A stretch of DNA of 63,469 nt from NCBI GenBank assembly GCA_017881585.1, contig JADGQS010000002.1, positions 1-63,469 on the forward strand, in the 5' to 3' direction. Shown piece by piece: positions 49,038 through 57,757 of the stretch. A program made the translations under genes and the position numbers. Under the pieces are notes generated by a model that searched no databases, had not been told where the DNA came from, and was given only the letters and a program-made list of their open reading frames with translations. This stretch comes from Gemmatimonadaceae bacterium (lineage in GTDB: Bacteria > Gemmatimonadota > Gemmatimonadetes > Gemmatimonadales > Gemmatimonadaceae). How positions within the stretch are numbered: the first letter of the stretch is position 1; every line of letters starts with the position of its first letter.

Positions 49038-50531
49038 CCCCGCACCAACTTCGACGTCGAACGCCGCCGACCGAACCGCGCCCGAGCGCCTGAACTGCAC
49101 CCACACCCGGTACCGCCCCGTTTTCGGAAACGCCCACGGAAACTCGAATTCACCAGGCATCGCGCCAGCCATCACCGGCATCGTCCCAATGGAAGGAGTC
49201 GTTCCCATCGGGTGAAGATGCACGTACACGCCGCCGTCGCTGCGCACCACCACCGCGTGCGCCGCCATCCCCATGTACGGCTCGACGGAGAGCGGCGCGC
49301 CGCTCGCGTCGCGAAGCGTGAAGTGCAGTCCGGCGTCGCCGCCGGCGACGTGTGCTCCGTTCGCACCGTCCCAGGAGAGCGTCGAGCCGTCGTCGAAGCG
49401 CGACGGCGTTCTCACGCCGTTCCCCACGAAGATCGCATCGTCCGCATCGCTGGGCTTCCACGCCATCGCCGGCGCCTCGCTGAGCCTCACCGACTGCACC
49501 ATCGTTTCCGCAAATCCGTTTTCGTGCACGGCGTCGGCGAAGACGAAGTAGTCGCCGGACGGAAGAAAGGGCAGCGCCGCTTCGAACGTGAGCGAGTCGA
49601 TCGCGACCGGATGCAGGTGCGCGAGCGCGCCAAGTCCGTCCTTCTTCACGAGAAAGAGGTGCAGCAGCTTGCCGTGGTCCGGAATCAGCGGAATCCACGA
49701 TCGCTGCGCCGCCACAGCCGGGTCGATCGCGAATCGCAGGATGCGCGTGTGCGGCTCGGTGCGACCGGGCCGGGCCGTGCGGCCGCCACGGGCACTCGTA
49801 TCGTCGCGCACCGTCACGCGGGCAACGGTGGGACGAAACACCGCGGCGGCGTACGCGCGGTCCTCTACCATCCACCAGATGCGCCCGCCCGCGAGGATGA
49901 CGACGATGATCGCCGCGCCGCCCCACCGCACGCGACGCGCACGCCGGCGCACGTCGTCTCCCGGCGCCTCGCCGGGCGACAGCGTCGCCTCTCCCGCGGC
50001 GGCGCCGATGATCGTGAGCATCCCCGCCACGAGAAACACTCCCACAGCGGCGAGCGCGACGGCCATCGTGCGGTTCATCGTGAGCACGCCCTGCGCAACG
50101 GCTGTGTATGGCACCGTGGCCGTGCCGCTTCCGCCGGCTCCGTCGACGTGCACGATCACGGCATAGGATCCCTGCCGCATCACCCAAAGCTGGAGTGTCC
50201 ACAGGGTCGAGTCGCCGGGTACGCGCGTGGCGTCGTCGGGCGGCGGTGCGTTCTTCTCGCCGGCCCCCCACGACCGTGCCGTCGCCGTTACCCGCCGCAC
50301 GCCGCCGCCGGTGACGCGCACGATGATCTCCGCGCGTGCCGGGATCACCGCCGGACTGCGGATGATGACGCGCACGGGATACGGTCCTGCTTTTCCCTCG
50401 AAGTACGCGTCGGGGCTTCCGACGTGCGCGGCGCAGACGATCGAGAGCGCGAGCGCGCCGGAGACTATCAGGGTGCGGCGCGTGACGCTGCGGACGATCG
50501 TTTCCCGAGAGCAGATGCGGCCGGACCGCAT
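49026..50531 (-). CDS. Membrane-anchored protein with two H-x-HP beta domains
   Basis: Protein of 501 residues. An N-terminal hydrophobic segment (LIVSGALALSIVCAAHV) is followed by an exterior beta domain (YFEGKAGPYPVRVIIRSP), then two membrane helices (TMAVALAAVGVFLVAGMLTI and WGGAAIIVVILAGGRIWW). The C-terminal half is outside and holds two similar beta units, each with a His-rich strand followed by a G-x-Y strand: LGALAHLHPVAIDS with PSGDYFVFADAVHEN, and GGVYVHLHPMGTTP with KTGRYRVWVQFRR. HLHP units recur in secreted copper-related proteins, so metal binding is inferred. The ATG 50531 overlaps the stop of the next protein's gene (TGATG). The family is not recognised. Confidence 0.7.
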   Translation of the reverse strand: MRSGRICSRETIVRSVTRRTLIVSGALALSIVCAAHVGSPDAYFEGKAGPYPVRVIIRSPAVIPARAEIIVRVTGGGVRRVTATARSWGAGEKNAPPPDDATRVPGDSTLWTLQLWVMRQGSYAVIVHVDGAGGSGTATVPYTAVAQGVLTMNRTMAVALAAVGVFLVAGMLTIIGAAAGEATLSPGEAPGDDVRRRARRVRWGGAAIIVVILAGGRIWWMVEDRAYAAAVFRPTVARVTVRDDTSARGGRTARPGRTEPHTRILRFAIDPAVAAQRSWIPLIPDHGKLLHLFLVKKDGLGALAHLHPVAIDSLTFEAALPFLPSGDYFVFADAVHENGFAETMVQSVRLSEAPAMAWKPSDADDAIFVGNGVRTPSRFDDGSTLSWDGANGAHVAGGDAGLHFTLRDASGAPLSVEPYMGMAAHAVVVRSDGGVYVHLHPMGTTPSIGTMPVMAGAMPGEFEFPWAFPKTGRYRVWVQFRRSGAVRSAAFDVEVGAGGNR

Positions 50532-51706
50532 CAGCGCCTCACTCGCGACATCCAGCCGCCCCATGCGAGCCCGACGCGACTCGCGATCGTTCCCGCCGCG
50601 ATGGCGATCATGAGACCGGGCACGATCGAAACGAACGGCGGATCGTCGACGCCGGCACTCACGCGCTCGGTGGGCCAGAACCGGTGCTCCCACGGTCCCA
50701 GGCGCGTGGAGTACGGCCATTCATGGCCGTGAAAGAGCCAGTTATGCGAATTGCCGTGCACCATGAACGTCGCCATCGGCCACTGCGCCGCGCAGAGCAG
50801 CACGACGAAGGTGGCGCCGAGCGCGAGCGAGAGGAGCCACGGATCGACGCCGGAGAGCCGCCGCCGCACGAGATCCATGCCGAACGCCGGAATGACGAGC
50901 AGGACCGGAAAGTAGGGCGGCCAGAGATACGTTCGCGGATTCCAGATCGGCGCGAGCCGTGGCACGGCGCTCACGTGCGGAAGGATCTGTCCTATCGCGA
51001 GCCAGAGAAGCATGCACACGAGCGCCGCGGCCGTCGCGGGATACGTGAGCCGTCCGGCGCGCGAATACCCCGCGAGCAGGAGCGGAAAGACGCCCGCCCA
51101 CACGACGTAGAACACCGGAGAGTGCTGTTCGTTGGGCCACGAGTACTCGATCGTCCCGCAGGCGAAAATGAACGCGACGACTCCGCCGGCGCACGCATAG
51201 AGCCATGCGTCGCGCACGGTGTCACGCTTGGCGGACCGGTTCTGCGCCGACGCCGTCAGCGCGAGCGCACCGACGACGATGCCGAGCATCCCCCAGAACA
51301 GCACCATGTGCGGCGGGCTCACGATCTTCACGTCGAGGCCGTACGCGTTGTGCCACCAGTCGTCGAACGGCGCCGATGCGAGCATCGCGAACGTGCCCCA
51401 GATGGTGATCCACGCGCCGATCGGTCCGCGGAATCCCCAGAAGTGCACGCTCGCGGAATCGTCACCGCGGACGAAGGTCGTGTGCAGCACGATGTAGCCG
51501 CAGGCGAGGCCGGCGCAGATCGCGCTTACGTACTCCAGCACGTGCGGTGGCGTCCAGATCGTGTCGCGTCCCACCGTCATGTGCCACGAGATGTCCCACA
51601 GCAGCCCGACGACGATCCCGGCCGCGCACGCCACAATGGTGCCGATGAACCACGTCGGGATCGCGGGTGCGGCCCGTGCCGGGGCATGGGTTATGGTGCC
51701 GCTCAC
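50531..51706 (-). CDS. Polytopic membrane protein with duplicated D-x2-WH...PPH motif
   Basis: Membrane protein of 391 residues with about ten hydrophobic segments. It is not a family I can name. Between segments 1-2 and 3-4 it carries two copies of one motif: WDISWHMTVGRDTIWTPPH (residues 37-55) and FDDWWHNAYGLDVKIVSPPH (114-133), that is D-x2-W-H-x3-G-x-D-x(4,5)-P-P-H. A further His-rich loop, MVHGNSHNWLFHGHEW, follows later. The pattern would suit a metal or haem site at the membrane face. It is followed by its partner gene with a one-base overlap (TGATG). The start GTG 51706 lies directly after three 23-bp repeats. Confidence 0.72.
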   Translation of the reverse strand: MSGTITHAPARAAPAIPTWFIGTIVACAAGIVVGLLWDISWHMTVGRDTIWTPPHVLEYVSAICAGLACGYIVLHTTFVRGDDSASVHFWGFRGPIGAWITIWGTFAMLASAPFDDWWHNAYGLDVKIVSPPHMVLFWGMLGIVVGALALTASAQNRSAKRDTVRDAWLYACAGGVVAFIFACGTIEYSWPNEQHSPVFYVVWAGVFPLLLAGYSRAGRLTYPATAAALVCMLLWLAIGQILPHVSAVPRLAPIWNPRTYLWPPYFPVLLVIPAFGMDLVRRRLSGVDPWLLSLALGATFVVLLCAAQWPMATFMVHGNSHNWLFHGHEWPYSTRLGPWEHRFWPTERVSAGVDDPPFVSIVPGLMIAIAAGTIASRVGLAWGGWMSRVRR

Positions 51707-51707
51707 C

Positions 51708-51776
51708 CGTCGCTCGTCACCGTAGTTCCCCGTCGCTCGTCACCGTAGTTCCCCGTCGCTCGTCACCGTAGTTCCC
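51708..51776. repeat. Three perfect tandem 23-bp repeats
   Basis: The unit CGTCGCTCGTCACCGTAG plus TTCCC occurs three times without change (51708-51730, 51731-51753, 51754-51776). The array fills most of the 105-nt gap upstream of the polytopic membrane protein start at 51706. In the gene's orientation each unit contains ACGGTGACGAGCGACGGG. It may be a regulatory site, a leader element or only a slipped duplication. Confidence 0.92.
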
Positions 51777-51811
51777 CGTTGGAAGTGAGGGCCCGCACCT
51801 CTTCAGCTCTG

Positions 51812-52870
51812 CTACTTCACAAAGATCCGCTTCGGGATCATCACGTGCACGCCCACCGGCCCGTCGACGAGCTGCGTGATGTCCACGTCGCAGGCCGTGC
51901 TGACGAGCATGTACGCGTCGTCCTTGTTCATGCCCTTCATCGTGACGAGAAACTCGATGGCCTGCCGCACCGCGGTCTTGGTCGCGACGACCAGATCCTT
52001 GTCTATTCCCATGGCAATCCAGTGCGTCGGCGTCTCCCCGCGCGGCCAGGTGAGCTTGAGGTCCTTGCGCACGATCAGTTGAAAGCGTCCGATGAGTGAT
52101 GTCTCGAGCGCGGTGATGTCCACCTCGCCGTTCCCCTGACCGGCGTGCCCGTCGCCGATCTCGAGCAGCGCGCCCTTCGTATGCACCGGAATGAAGAGCG
52201 TCGTGCCCGCCACGAGCTCCTTGTTGTCGAGGTTGCCCGCGTAAATGCCTGGCGGCGCGCTCGACACTTTCCCCATTGAGGCCGGCGGCGCGACGCCGAT
52301 CGACCCGAAGAACGGATGCAGCGGGATGTCGATCCCGTCGGCGAAGTGCGCCAGCATGGTCTTCTTGTCGAGCGGGATGATCTTCGTTTTCGCGTAGCCG
52401 TAGTCCTCGGGGATGAATCCGCTGCGTCCGCCGAACGAGTTGTAGGCGTACGGGATCGCGAGGTCGACCTGCCTGATTCGCACCTCGAGCACGTCGCCGG
52501 AGTCGGCGCCCTCCACATAGATCGGTCCCGTGAGAATGTGCCCACCGGGTCCCTTGACCTTCACCGAGTCGGTGATCGCGCGCAGAGCCGGCTCTACGTC
52601 CGCCGGCTTCACGCCGGCCGCCTCGAGTCGCGCCGGACTGGACGTGAGCAGCGTGCTCACTTCCACCAAGTCGCCTGACCGAACGCGGAGCACGGGCGTC
52701 GCCGCGGCGTCGTAGTATCCCCAGGCGACGGTCTTCGGCGACGCCAGCAGCCGGTGCTGCACCTCGATCTTCCCGTACGCCGGTGCTTCGTTCGGAGGCG
52801 CGGCCGGAGCTGACGCGCATGCCATCGCCGCGCACCCGGCGACGGAGAAATAAATCAGGTTGAGTTTCAT
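51812..52870 (-). CDS. Exported acetamidase/formamidase-family protein
   Basis: Protein of 352 residues of the acetamidase/formamidase family, which hydrolyses small amides. Typical stretches are VEVQHRL-like strands (KIEVQHRLLASPKTVAWGYYD), FGGRSGFIPEDYGY, HPFFGSIGVAPPA, IPVHTKGALLEIGDGHAGQGNGEVDIT, and DVDITQLVDGPVGVHVMIPK. The GDGHAGQG core is conserved. The N-terminus MKLNLIYFSVAGCAAMACAS is a signal peptide, perhaps of a lipoprotein, so this member is exported. ATG 52870 overlaps the RDD gene stop as ATGA. Confidence 0.87.
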   Translation of the reverse strand: MKLNLIYFSVAGCAAMACASAPAAPPNEAPAYGKIEVQHRLLASPKTVAWGYYDAAATPVLRVRSGDLVEVSTLLTSSPARLEAAGVKPADVEPALRAITDSVKVKGPGGHILTGPIYVEGADSGDVLEVRIRQVDLAIPYAYNSFGGRSGFIPEDYGYAKTKIIPLDKKTMLAHFADGIDIPLHPFFGSIGVAPPASMGKVSSAPPGIYAGNLDNKELVAGTTLFIPVHTKGALLEIGDGHAGQGNGEVDITALETSLIGRFQLIVRKDLKLTWPRGETPTHWIAMGIDKDLVVATKTAVRQAIEFLVTMKGMNKDDAYMLVSTACDVDITQLVDGPVGVHVMIPKRIFVK

Positions 52871-53841
52871 TTGCCGGTGCACGCCGCTGGCGTGAGTTCG
52901 AGGTCCGCGAGATAAACGGAGGCGGGCCCGGTCGGCCTCGACCCCGGATCGAAAGTCACCATCAAGTCCAGCTCGGCCGCCCGGAACGTGAGCGGCGCCG
53001 CGCGCGCGAGCGTGCACGCGAGCGACTTGCGCAGTTCCTCGGCTTCGTGCTCTGTCATCGGCTTCGCGTGGATCGTGGCCATCGCGGACACGACCCACAC
53101 CGTGTCGGTTCCTTGCACCGCGAATCCCGGCGCGAGGATCAGCTTGCTCGCCTTCCTCGTGGCGAGCGCCACGGCCCGCGCCTTCATGAGTTCCATCGAT
53201 CGCTGGCCAATTACACGGGACCACGGATACACCCGCATGAACCAGAGCGCGATCAGCACACAGAGGAACGCCATCCAGGCGAAGTGCGTTGGGCCGAACG
53301 ATCCGGTTTCGGGAACGGCCCCCGTGTGCTCTCTCCGCACCACGAACGAACCGGCCGCCAAGTCGTGCAGCGACTGATGGCTGATGCGATTCGCGACGAC
53401 GAAGTACGAATCGACGACCACCACGCACAGGATCGGCACGCAGATCGCGAACGCCGGCCCGGTCTGCAACGGAAGCCCGCGCTCGAACCCGATCGCGAGG
53501 AACGCGAGCGGAAGCGCGATGCCGATCGACATGAACCAGCGCACCGCCGCGGCCGACACGGAGAGCGGCTGCCCGAGCGCGTCGACCACGCGGATGCCGA
53601 GCACGAACTTTCCGATCGAGTATCCGTCGCCGGCCCCGGTGTAGCTCACGATGAAGTAGAACGACACGAGTGCCGTGACCACGGCGTCACCGGCGCGGCC
53701 GGGCGCGTTCGCGAGCAGTCGCGAGATGATCAGCGACGGGATCGTGATGACGACGAGATCGAGCATGTTCGCGAGGAACCGCGCCCCGAGCGACGCGAAC
53801 ACTCTCGGGCGTTCGGCTGCAAGATCCCCGGCGCTCGTCAC
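52867..53841 (-). CDS. RDD-family membrane protein
   Basis: Membrane protein of 324 residues. The RDD signature is FASLGARFLANMLDLVVITIP in the first helix, followed by YFIVSYTGAGDGYSIGKFVLG and LGQPLSVSAAAVRWF, with about five hydrophobic segments. The C-terminal 100 residues are a soluble domain (AELDLMVTFDPGSRPTGPAS) that I do not recognise. RDD proteins are poorly understood; some carry ions. It overlaps the acetamidase gene (ATGA) and follows the DinB gene after 4 nt. Confidence 0.82.
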   Translation of the reverse strand: MTSAGDLAAERPRVFASLGARFLANMLDLVVITIPSLIISRLLANAPGRAGDAVVTALVSFYFIVSYTGAGDGYSIGKFVLGIRVVDALGQPLSVSAAAVRWFMSIGIALPLAFLAIGFERGLPLQTGPAFAICVPILCVVVVDSYFVVANRISHQSLHDLAAGSFVVRREHTGAVPETGSFGPTHFAWMAFLCVLIALWFMRVYPWSRVIGQRSMELMKARAVALATRKASKLILAPGFAVQGTDTVWVVSAMATIHAKPMTEHEAEELRKSLACTLARAAPLTFRAAELDLMVTFDPGSRPTGPASVYLADLELTPAACTGK

Positions 53842-53845
53842 GCGG

Positions 53846-54304
53846 TCAGCTCCGCTCGCGGATGAAGAAGATGTAGTCCGTGGCTTGCGGCGCGCCGCCC
53901 TCGCCTCGCACGATGCGCGCCACCTGCCCGCGATGGTACGCGCCGTGCAGCGCGACGTGCAGCAGGATGTCTTCGACCGTGTTCACGAATTCGTCGCCCT
54001 TCGAGTTGCGATAGCGAACCCGTCGTTCGAGTTCATTCGTCGAAAGTGTCTCAGCCAGGAGTGCGAAGCCGGAGTGGTTCTTCGCGCCGAGCGCCGCGCA
54101 CTGGTCGAGGTCGAGTGCGGGCCAGGCGGAGAACTCCGGTTCGCGCTCTTCGATTCGCGAGAGCCACACGTGCTCGGCGGCCAGCAGGTGCCCGTAGAGC
54201 CGGAGCGCATCGAGCGGCGCGGCGTGCATCGCGCGGAGGGCGTTCAGCGTGCGTGCGTCGGCCCACACCATATGGTCGTAGAGCCGCCGGATATGCGCCG
54301 TCAT
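53846..54304 (-). CDS. DinB-family protein
   Basis: Protein of 152 residues of the DinB/YfiT fold. The metal ligands are probably the His of LYGHLLAAEHVWLSRI in helix 2 and the pair in LLHVALHGAYHRGQVARI in helix 4, the diagnostic H-x3-H...R-G-Q motif. The N-terminal LYDHMVWADARTLNAL is also typical. Thiol-dependent transferase or stress roles are known for the family. It is the first gene of a minus-strand run with RDD and acetamidase. Confidence 0.88.
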   Translation of the reverse strand: MTAHIRRLYDHMVWADARTLNALRAMHAAPLDALRLYGHLLAAEHVWLSRIEEREPEFSAWPALDLDQCAALGAKNHSGFALLAETLSTNELERRVRYRNSKGDEFVNTVEDILLHVALHGAYHRGQVARIVRGEGGAPQATDYIFFIRERS

Positions 54305-54376
54305 GACGAGCGACTCTCCTGTGACAAGCTTTACCTATCGGGTCACGGCCAATCTCGCGCGCGCCGCGCGGCCGCG

Positions 54377-56071
54377 CTACGCCCGGTCGCGCCGGACCAC
54401 GAGTTTCTTTCCCTTGATCGACGTCGCGTTGAGCGCGGCGATCACGTGGTCCACGATGTCCTTCGGCACGAGCACCGTCGAATGACGCTCGGCGATCTGG
54501 ATGGATCCGATCGACTCCGGGCTGAGTTTGGCCTCATTGACGATCGCGCCGACGATGTCGCCGGGCCTGATCTTCAGCTTGCGGCCGCCGCCGATGTAAA
54601 TGCCGGCCAGCTCGCCCGGGCGGCTACGCGAGCTCCCCGGCTTCGGAGGGCGCGACCGCTCGAGCGACGCGCGCGGGCCCGCGGAGCGCGCGCTCGATCC
54701 CGGGCGTTCCGCCGCCGAGGGAATCTCCGCTTCCTCTTTCTCGCCCGCTGGCGACTCCGCGCGCTTCACCGCCGCCGCCGCCACGTCCAGCAGGCTGAAT
54801 TCCTCCGCGAGCGACTCGACGATGGCGCGGAACGGGTCGAGTCCGCCCGCGATGATCGCTTCCCGCAGCGCGGCACGCGTCACCTCGAGGCGCCGCTCGC
54901 GCAGGTCGGCCACCGTGGGCACCGCCGCGATTTCGATCTTCTGCTTCGTGAGCAACTCGATGTTGCGGAGCATGCGCTGTTCACGGGGCTCCGCGAAGGT
55001 GATCGCCACACCGGCGCGCCCCGCGCGCCCCGTGCGCCCGATGCGATGCACGTACGACTCGGCAGCGACCGGCACGTCGTAGTTCACCACGTGCGACACG
55101 TGCTGCACGTCGAGGCCGCGCGCGGCGACGTCGGTCGCGATGAGCAGGTCGGTCTTGTTCGCGCGGAACTTCTTCATCACGCGATCGCGCTGCTCCTGGT
55201 TGAGCCCGCCGTGCAGCGCCTCCGCGCGATACCCGTGCGCGTTGAGCGTCTCCGTGAGCTCGTCCACCTCCGTGCGCGTGCGGCAGAAGACGATGGTCGA
55301 AACCGGCTGCTCGACGTCGAGCACGCGGCTGAGCGCCGCCATCTTGTTCGCGCGGGCCACGATGTACGCCACCTGGCGCACCTTCGCGAGCGTTCCCGCC
55401 GCCACGGGCTCTCGCTCGATGCGAATCGTCGTCGGCTTGCGCAGGTGCTTCGCGGCGATCGCGGAGATGCGCGGGGGCAGCGTCGCCGAGAAGAGCGCGG
55501 TCTGCCGCTCGGGCGGTGTGGCGGAAAGAATCGCCTCGAGATCCTCGGCGAACCCCATGTCGAGCATTTCGTCGGCTTCGTCGAGCACGACCATCTTCAC
55601 GGCCGCCAGGTGGAGCGTGCGACGCCGGATGTGGTCGAGCGCGCGGCCCGGCGTGGCCACGACGACGTCCACGCCGCGCTTGAGCGTGCGAATCTGGCCC
55701 TCCATCGACGCACCGCCGTAGATCGGCACTGCGATCACGCCCAGCGGCTTCCCGTACTTGTGGACCGCCTCGGCCACCTGCATCGCGAGCTCGCGCGTCG
55801 GCACGAGAACCAGCGCCGCGGTGCGTTCGCGCGTAGGAGCATTGGGGGCGACGAGATGCAGCAACGGCAGCGCGAACGCGGCGGTCTTTCCCGTTCCCGT
55901 GGCGGCCTGGGCAAGCACATCGTGCCCCTCGAGCAGCAGAGGAATGGCGGCGCGCTGGATGGGCGTCGGCTCTTCGTACCCGAGCGCTGTGAGCGAGGCG
56001 AGGAGCCGTTCGTCGAGTCCGAGAGTCGAGAACCCAGCGGTAGATTGTGAGTTCTCAGTGCGTGGCGTCAT
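54377..56071 (-). CDS. DEAD-box RNA helicase, DeaD/CsdA-like with RNA-binding tail
   Basis: RNA helicase of 564 residues. Motifs are FSTLGLDERLLASLTALGYE, PTPIQ, ATGTGKTAAF, VPTRELAMQ, ATPGRALDHI, DEADEMLDMGF, SAT, IVFCRTRTEVDEL, IATDVAARGLDVQ and HRIGRTGRAGRAG. After a linker rich in Ser, Arg and Pro, the last 75 residues form the DbpA/CsdA RNA-binding fold (AGIYIGGGRKLKIRPGDIVG, IGSIQIAERHSTVLVP). It probably acts in ribosome assembly or cold adaptation. ATG 56071 is used, because the upstream ORF extension lies in the divergent leader. Confidence 0.93.
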   Translation of the reverse strand: MTPRTENSQSTAGFSTLGLDERLLASLTALGYEEPTPIQRAAIPLLLEGHDVLAQAATGTGKTAAFALPLLHLVAPNAPTRERTAALVLVPTRELAMQVAEAVHKYGKPLGVIAVPIYGGASMEGQIRTLKRGVDVVVATPGRALDHIRRRTLHLAAVKMVVLDEADEMLDMGFAEDLEAILSATPPERQTALFSATLPPRISAIAAKHLRKPTTIRIEREPVAAGTLAKVRQVAYIVARANKMAALSRVLDVEQPVSTIVFCRTRTEVDELTETLNAHGYRAEALHGGLNQEQRDRVMKKFRANKTDLLIATDVAARGLDVQHVSHVVNYDVPVAAESYVHRIGRTGRAGRAGVAITFAEPREQRMLRNIELLTKQKIEIAAVPTVADLRERRLEVTRAALREAIIAGGLDPFRAIVESLAEEFSLLDVAAAAVKRAESPAGEKEEAEIPSAAERPGSSARSAGPRASLERSRPPKPGSSRSRPGELAGIYIGGGRKLKIRPGDIVGAIVNEAKLSPESIGSIQIAERHSTVLVPKDIVDHVIAALNATSIKGKKLVVRRDRA

Positions 56072-56172
56072 GCAGGAAACATACCCGATCAGCGGGGTGG
56101 GGCGCTGGCGCACGCCGTTCCCCCACCGCAATTTCGAAATGTCCCGATCCAACCTGTCGCCTGGAGACACCG

Positions 56173-57420
56173 ATGGCCCCCACCTTCCCGTCCGTCGATA
56201 ACGCCACTTTGAAGGCACTGCGCAAAGGTGATACGAGTGCCCTCGAACGCATTCACCGCGCCGCCTATGCCGCCGTCCTCGCCGAGGCCAGCCATCAGAG
56301 CGGCGACACCAGCTTCGGGCCGCCCGTCGCCGAACTCGCGATGCTCACGGTTTGGGAGGCTCGCGCGAACATCGAGAACGCCGAGGAGCTCGAGGACGCG
56401 ATCCATGCCGCCGTGCGCGGCGGCGTGACTCGCGAGCAGCGCCGGCGTGCGGCGCACAAGGACGGGGGAACACCGTCGGCCGCGGGCACGGTGGACTCGA
56501 CCTGGACGCACATCAAGGCCGAGATCGCCAAGATGCCGGCCACTCCGGGAGCCCGGAAGCACTCGGAACCCAAGCATCACGTCGAGAAAGTGAATGCCGA
56601 CGGCGGGCGCGGTGTCATGATCGCGGTCGGCGTCCTGCTGCTCGGCGCGGCGGCGGTCGGCGGCTGGTTCGTGCTGCAATCCGGTGCGCACGGCCAGGCC
56701 ACCTCATCGTACACCCTCCCCGACGCGAAGAACGTGACGGTGACGGTCGGCCAGCGTGGCAACCTTCCGCTCGGCCCGGGCGACACGGCCGCGATCGGAT
56801 CCGACAGCAGGATCACGGTCGGCGGCGATTACGGAACCAAGGTTCGCGCGGTGAGAGTGGATGGGAGCGCCAACTTCCGTGTGTCGACCGGCGTGCACTT
56901 CGAGGTGAACGCGAAGGATGTGTCGATCGGCACGACGAGCGGGTCGTTCGCCGTTCGCGCGTACAAGGACGATCCCGCGATCATCGTGCGCGTGAAGGAA
57001 GGCGACGTGAAGGTCGACAGCCCGAAGGAATCAAAGACGATCTCCGCCGGAAAGTCGATTGCCGTAGCGAAGGACGGCACGATGTCGGAGCCCGCGCCCG
57101 CAGAGGTCGATCAGGCGCTTGGCTGGACGGAGGGCAAGGTCGATTTTACGAACACGCCGCTGAAGGTCGTGATGGCCGAGATGGCGCGCTGGTACGATCT
57201 CCCGGTGACGACGAAGGATACGTCGCTGTACTCGCGGCCGGTCACGATGGCCGTGGCGCTCGACTCGAAGAAGGACGCGATCGCGGCGCTGGAGCAGAGC
57301 GCATCGGTGAAGTTCACCTACGATAAGGATTCGAAGCCGGTGCTGCAGGACGCGCCCAAGAAGGCCGGGAAGCCGGCCAAGGCGGCGAAGGCGGCGCCCG
57401 CGAAGAAGAAGGGGAAGTAG
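56173..57420 (+). CDS. FecR-domain transmembrane protein
   Basis: Protein of 415 residues. A cytosolic N-terminal part (residues 1-145) precedes one membrane helix (GVMIAVGVLLLGAAAVGGWFVL). The periplasmic part has a FecR domain (DGSANFRVSTGVHFEVNAKD, RVKEGDVKVDSPKESKTISAGKSI) and then a DUF4974-like unit (GKVDFTNTPLKVVMAEMARW, LPVTTKDTSLYSRPVTM). It ends in a Lys/Ala-rich tail. FecR proteins usually signal to an ECF sigma factor; none is adjacent, and the N-terminal helix region here may do the job (inference). ATG 56173 has GGAG upstream. Confidence 0.82.
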   Translation: MAPTFPSVDNATLKALRKGDTSALERIHRAAYAAVLAEASHQSGDTSFGPPVAELAMLTVWEARANIENAEELEDAIHAAVRGGVTREQRRRAAHKDGGTPSAAGTVDSTWTHIKAEIAKMPATPGARKHSEPKHHVEKVNADGGRGVMIAVGVLLLGAAAVGGWFVLQSGAHGQATSSYTLPDAKNVTVTVGQRGNLPLGPGDTAAIGSDSRITVGGDYGTKVRAVRVDGSANFRVSTGVHFEVNAKDVSIGTTSGSFAVRAYKDDPAIIVRVKEGDVKVDSPKESKTISAGKSIAVAKDGTMSEPAPAEVDQALGWTEGKVDFTNTPLKVVMAEMARWYDLPVTTKDTSLYSRPVTMAVALDSKKDAIAALEQSASVKFTYDKDSKPVLQDAPKKAGKPAKAAKAAPAKKKGK

Positions 57421-57469
57421 CGTCGGCAAGGAGCGACGAACACGGCCACCGCGAGTTAACGGTTCTTCG

Positions 57470-57580
57470 TGCGTTGGTTGTTGGTTAACGAATTTGCCCT
57501 GACCACGAACCGCGTCGCGCGGCTCCGTGCCAGGGCAAATTCGTTAACTAATGACCAACGACCAATAACAACTAACCCTC
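57470..57580. repeat. Element R3: long hairpin flanked by heptamer arrays
   Basis: The centre is an 18-bp perfect inverted repeat, GTTAACGAATTTGCCCTG (57484-57501) with its complement at 57531-57548. Inside it CACG/CGTG and CCGCG/CGCGG can pair further around TCG. On the left lies TGCGTTG GTTGTTG and on the right ATGACCA ACGACCA ATAACAA CTAACCC. It lies between the convergent FecR and lipoprotein genes. The 337-nt gap 57421-57757 holds this element and the desaturase relic, with nothing else I can see. Confidence 0.8.
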
Positions 57581-57602
57581 AGCATCAGATCAACGAGAAG
57601 TC

Positions 57603-57671
57603 CTACCCCTGCCGCTTTCTCCGCAGATCCCTGAACCGGATCATCTGCCTCTCCTGCTCATCGTTCAGCAG
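57603..57671 (-). pseudogene. 3' relic of a fatty acid desaturase gene
   Basis: On the minus strand the sequence reads LLNDEQERQMIRFRDLRRKR then QG and TAG. This closely matches the end of the intact desaturase at 61353 (YDEQQRHMIRFKDLRRKGR). Weak similarity may continue for a few codons upstream, to about 57695, and then stops. The rest of the gene is missing. The same hairpin and heptamer array follows both copies. Confidence 0.75.
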
Positions 57672-57757
57672 TGGCGTTCTGTGTACAGCTCACGGCGATA
57701 GCCCAGGCCCGGCCCGGCAAGGACGCGAAATGCCTGGCGGAGATGGCGCTCGCTCGT

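Noticed and set aside
51708-51776. Possible CRISPR remnant in the 23-bp repeats
   Set aside because: There are no spacers and no cas genes; the copies are directly adjacent.
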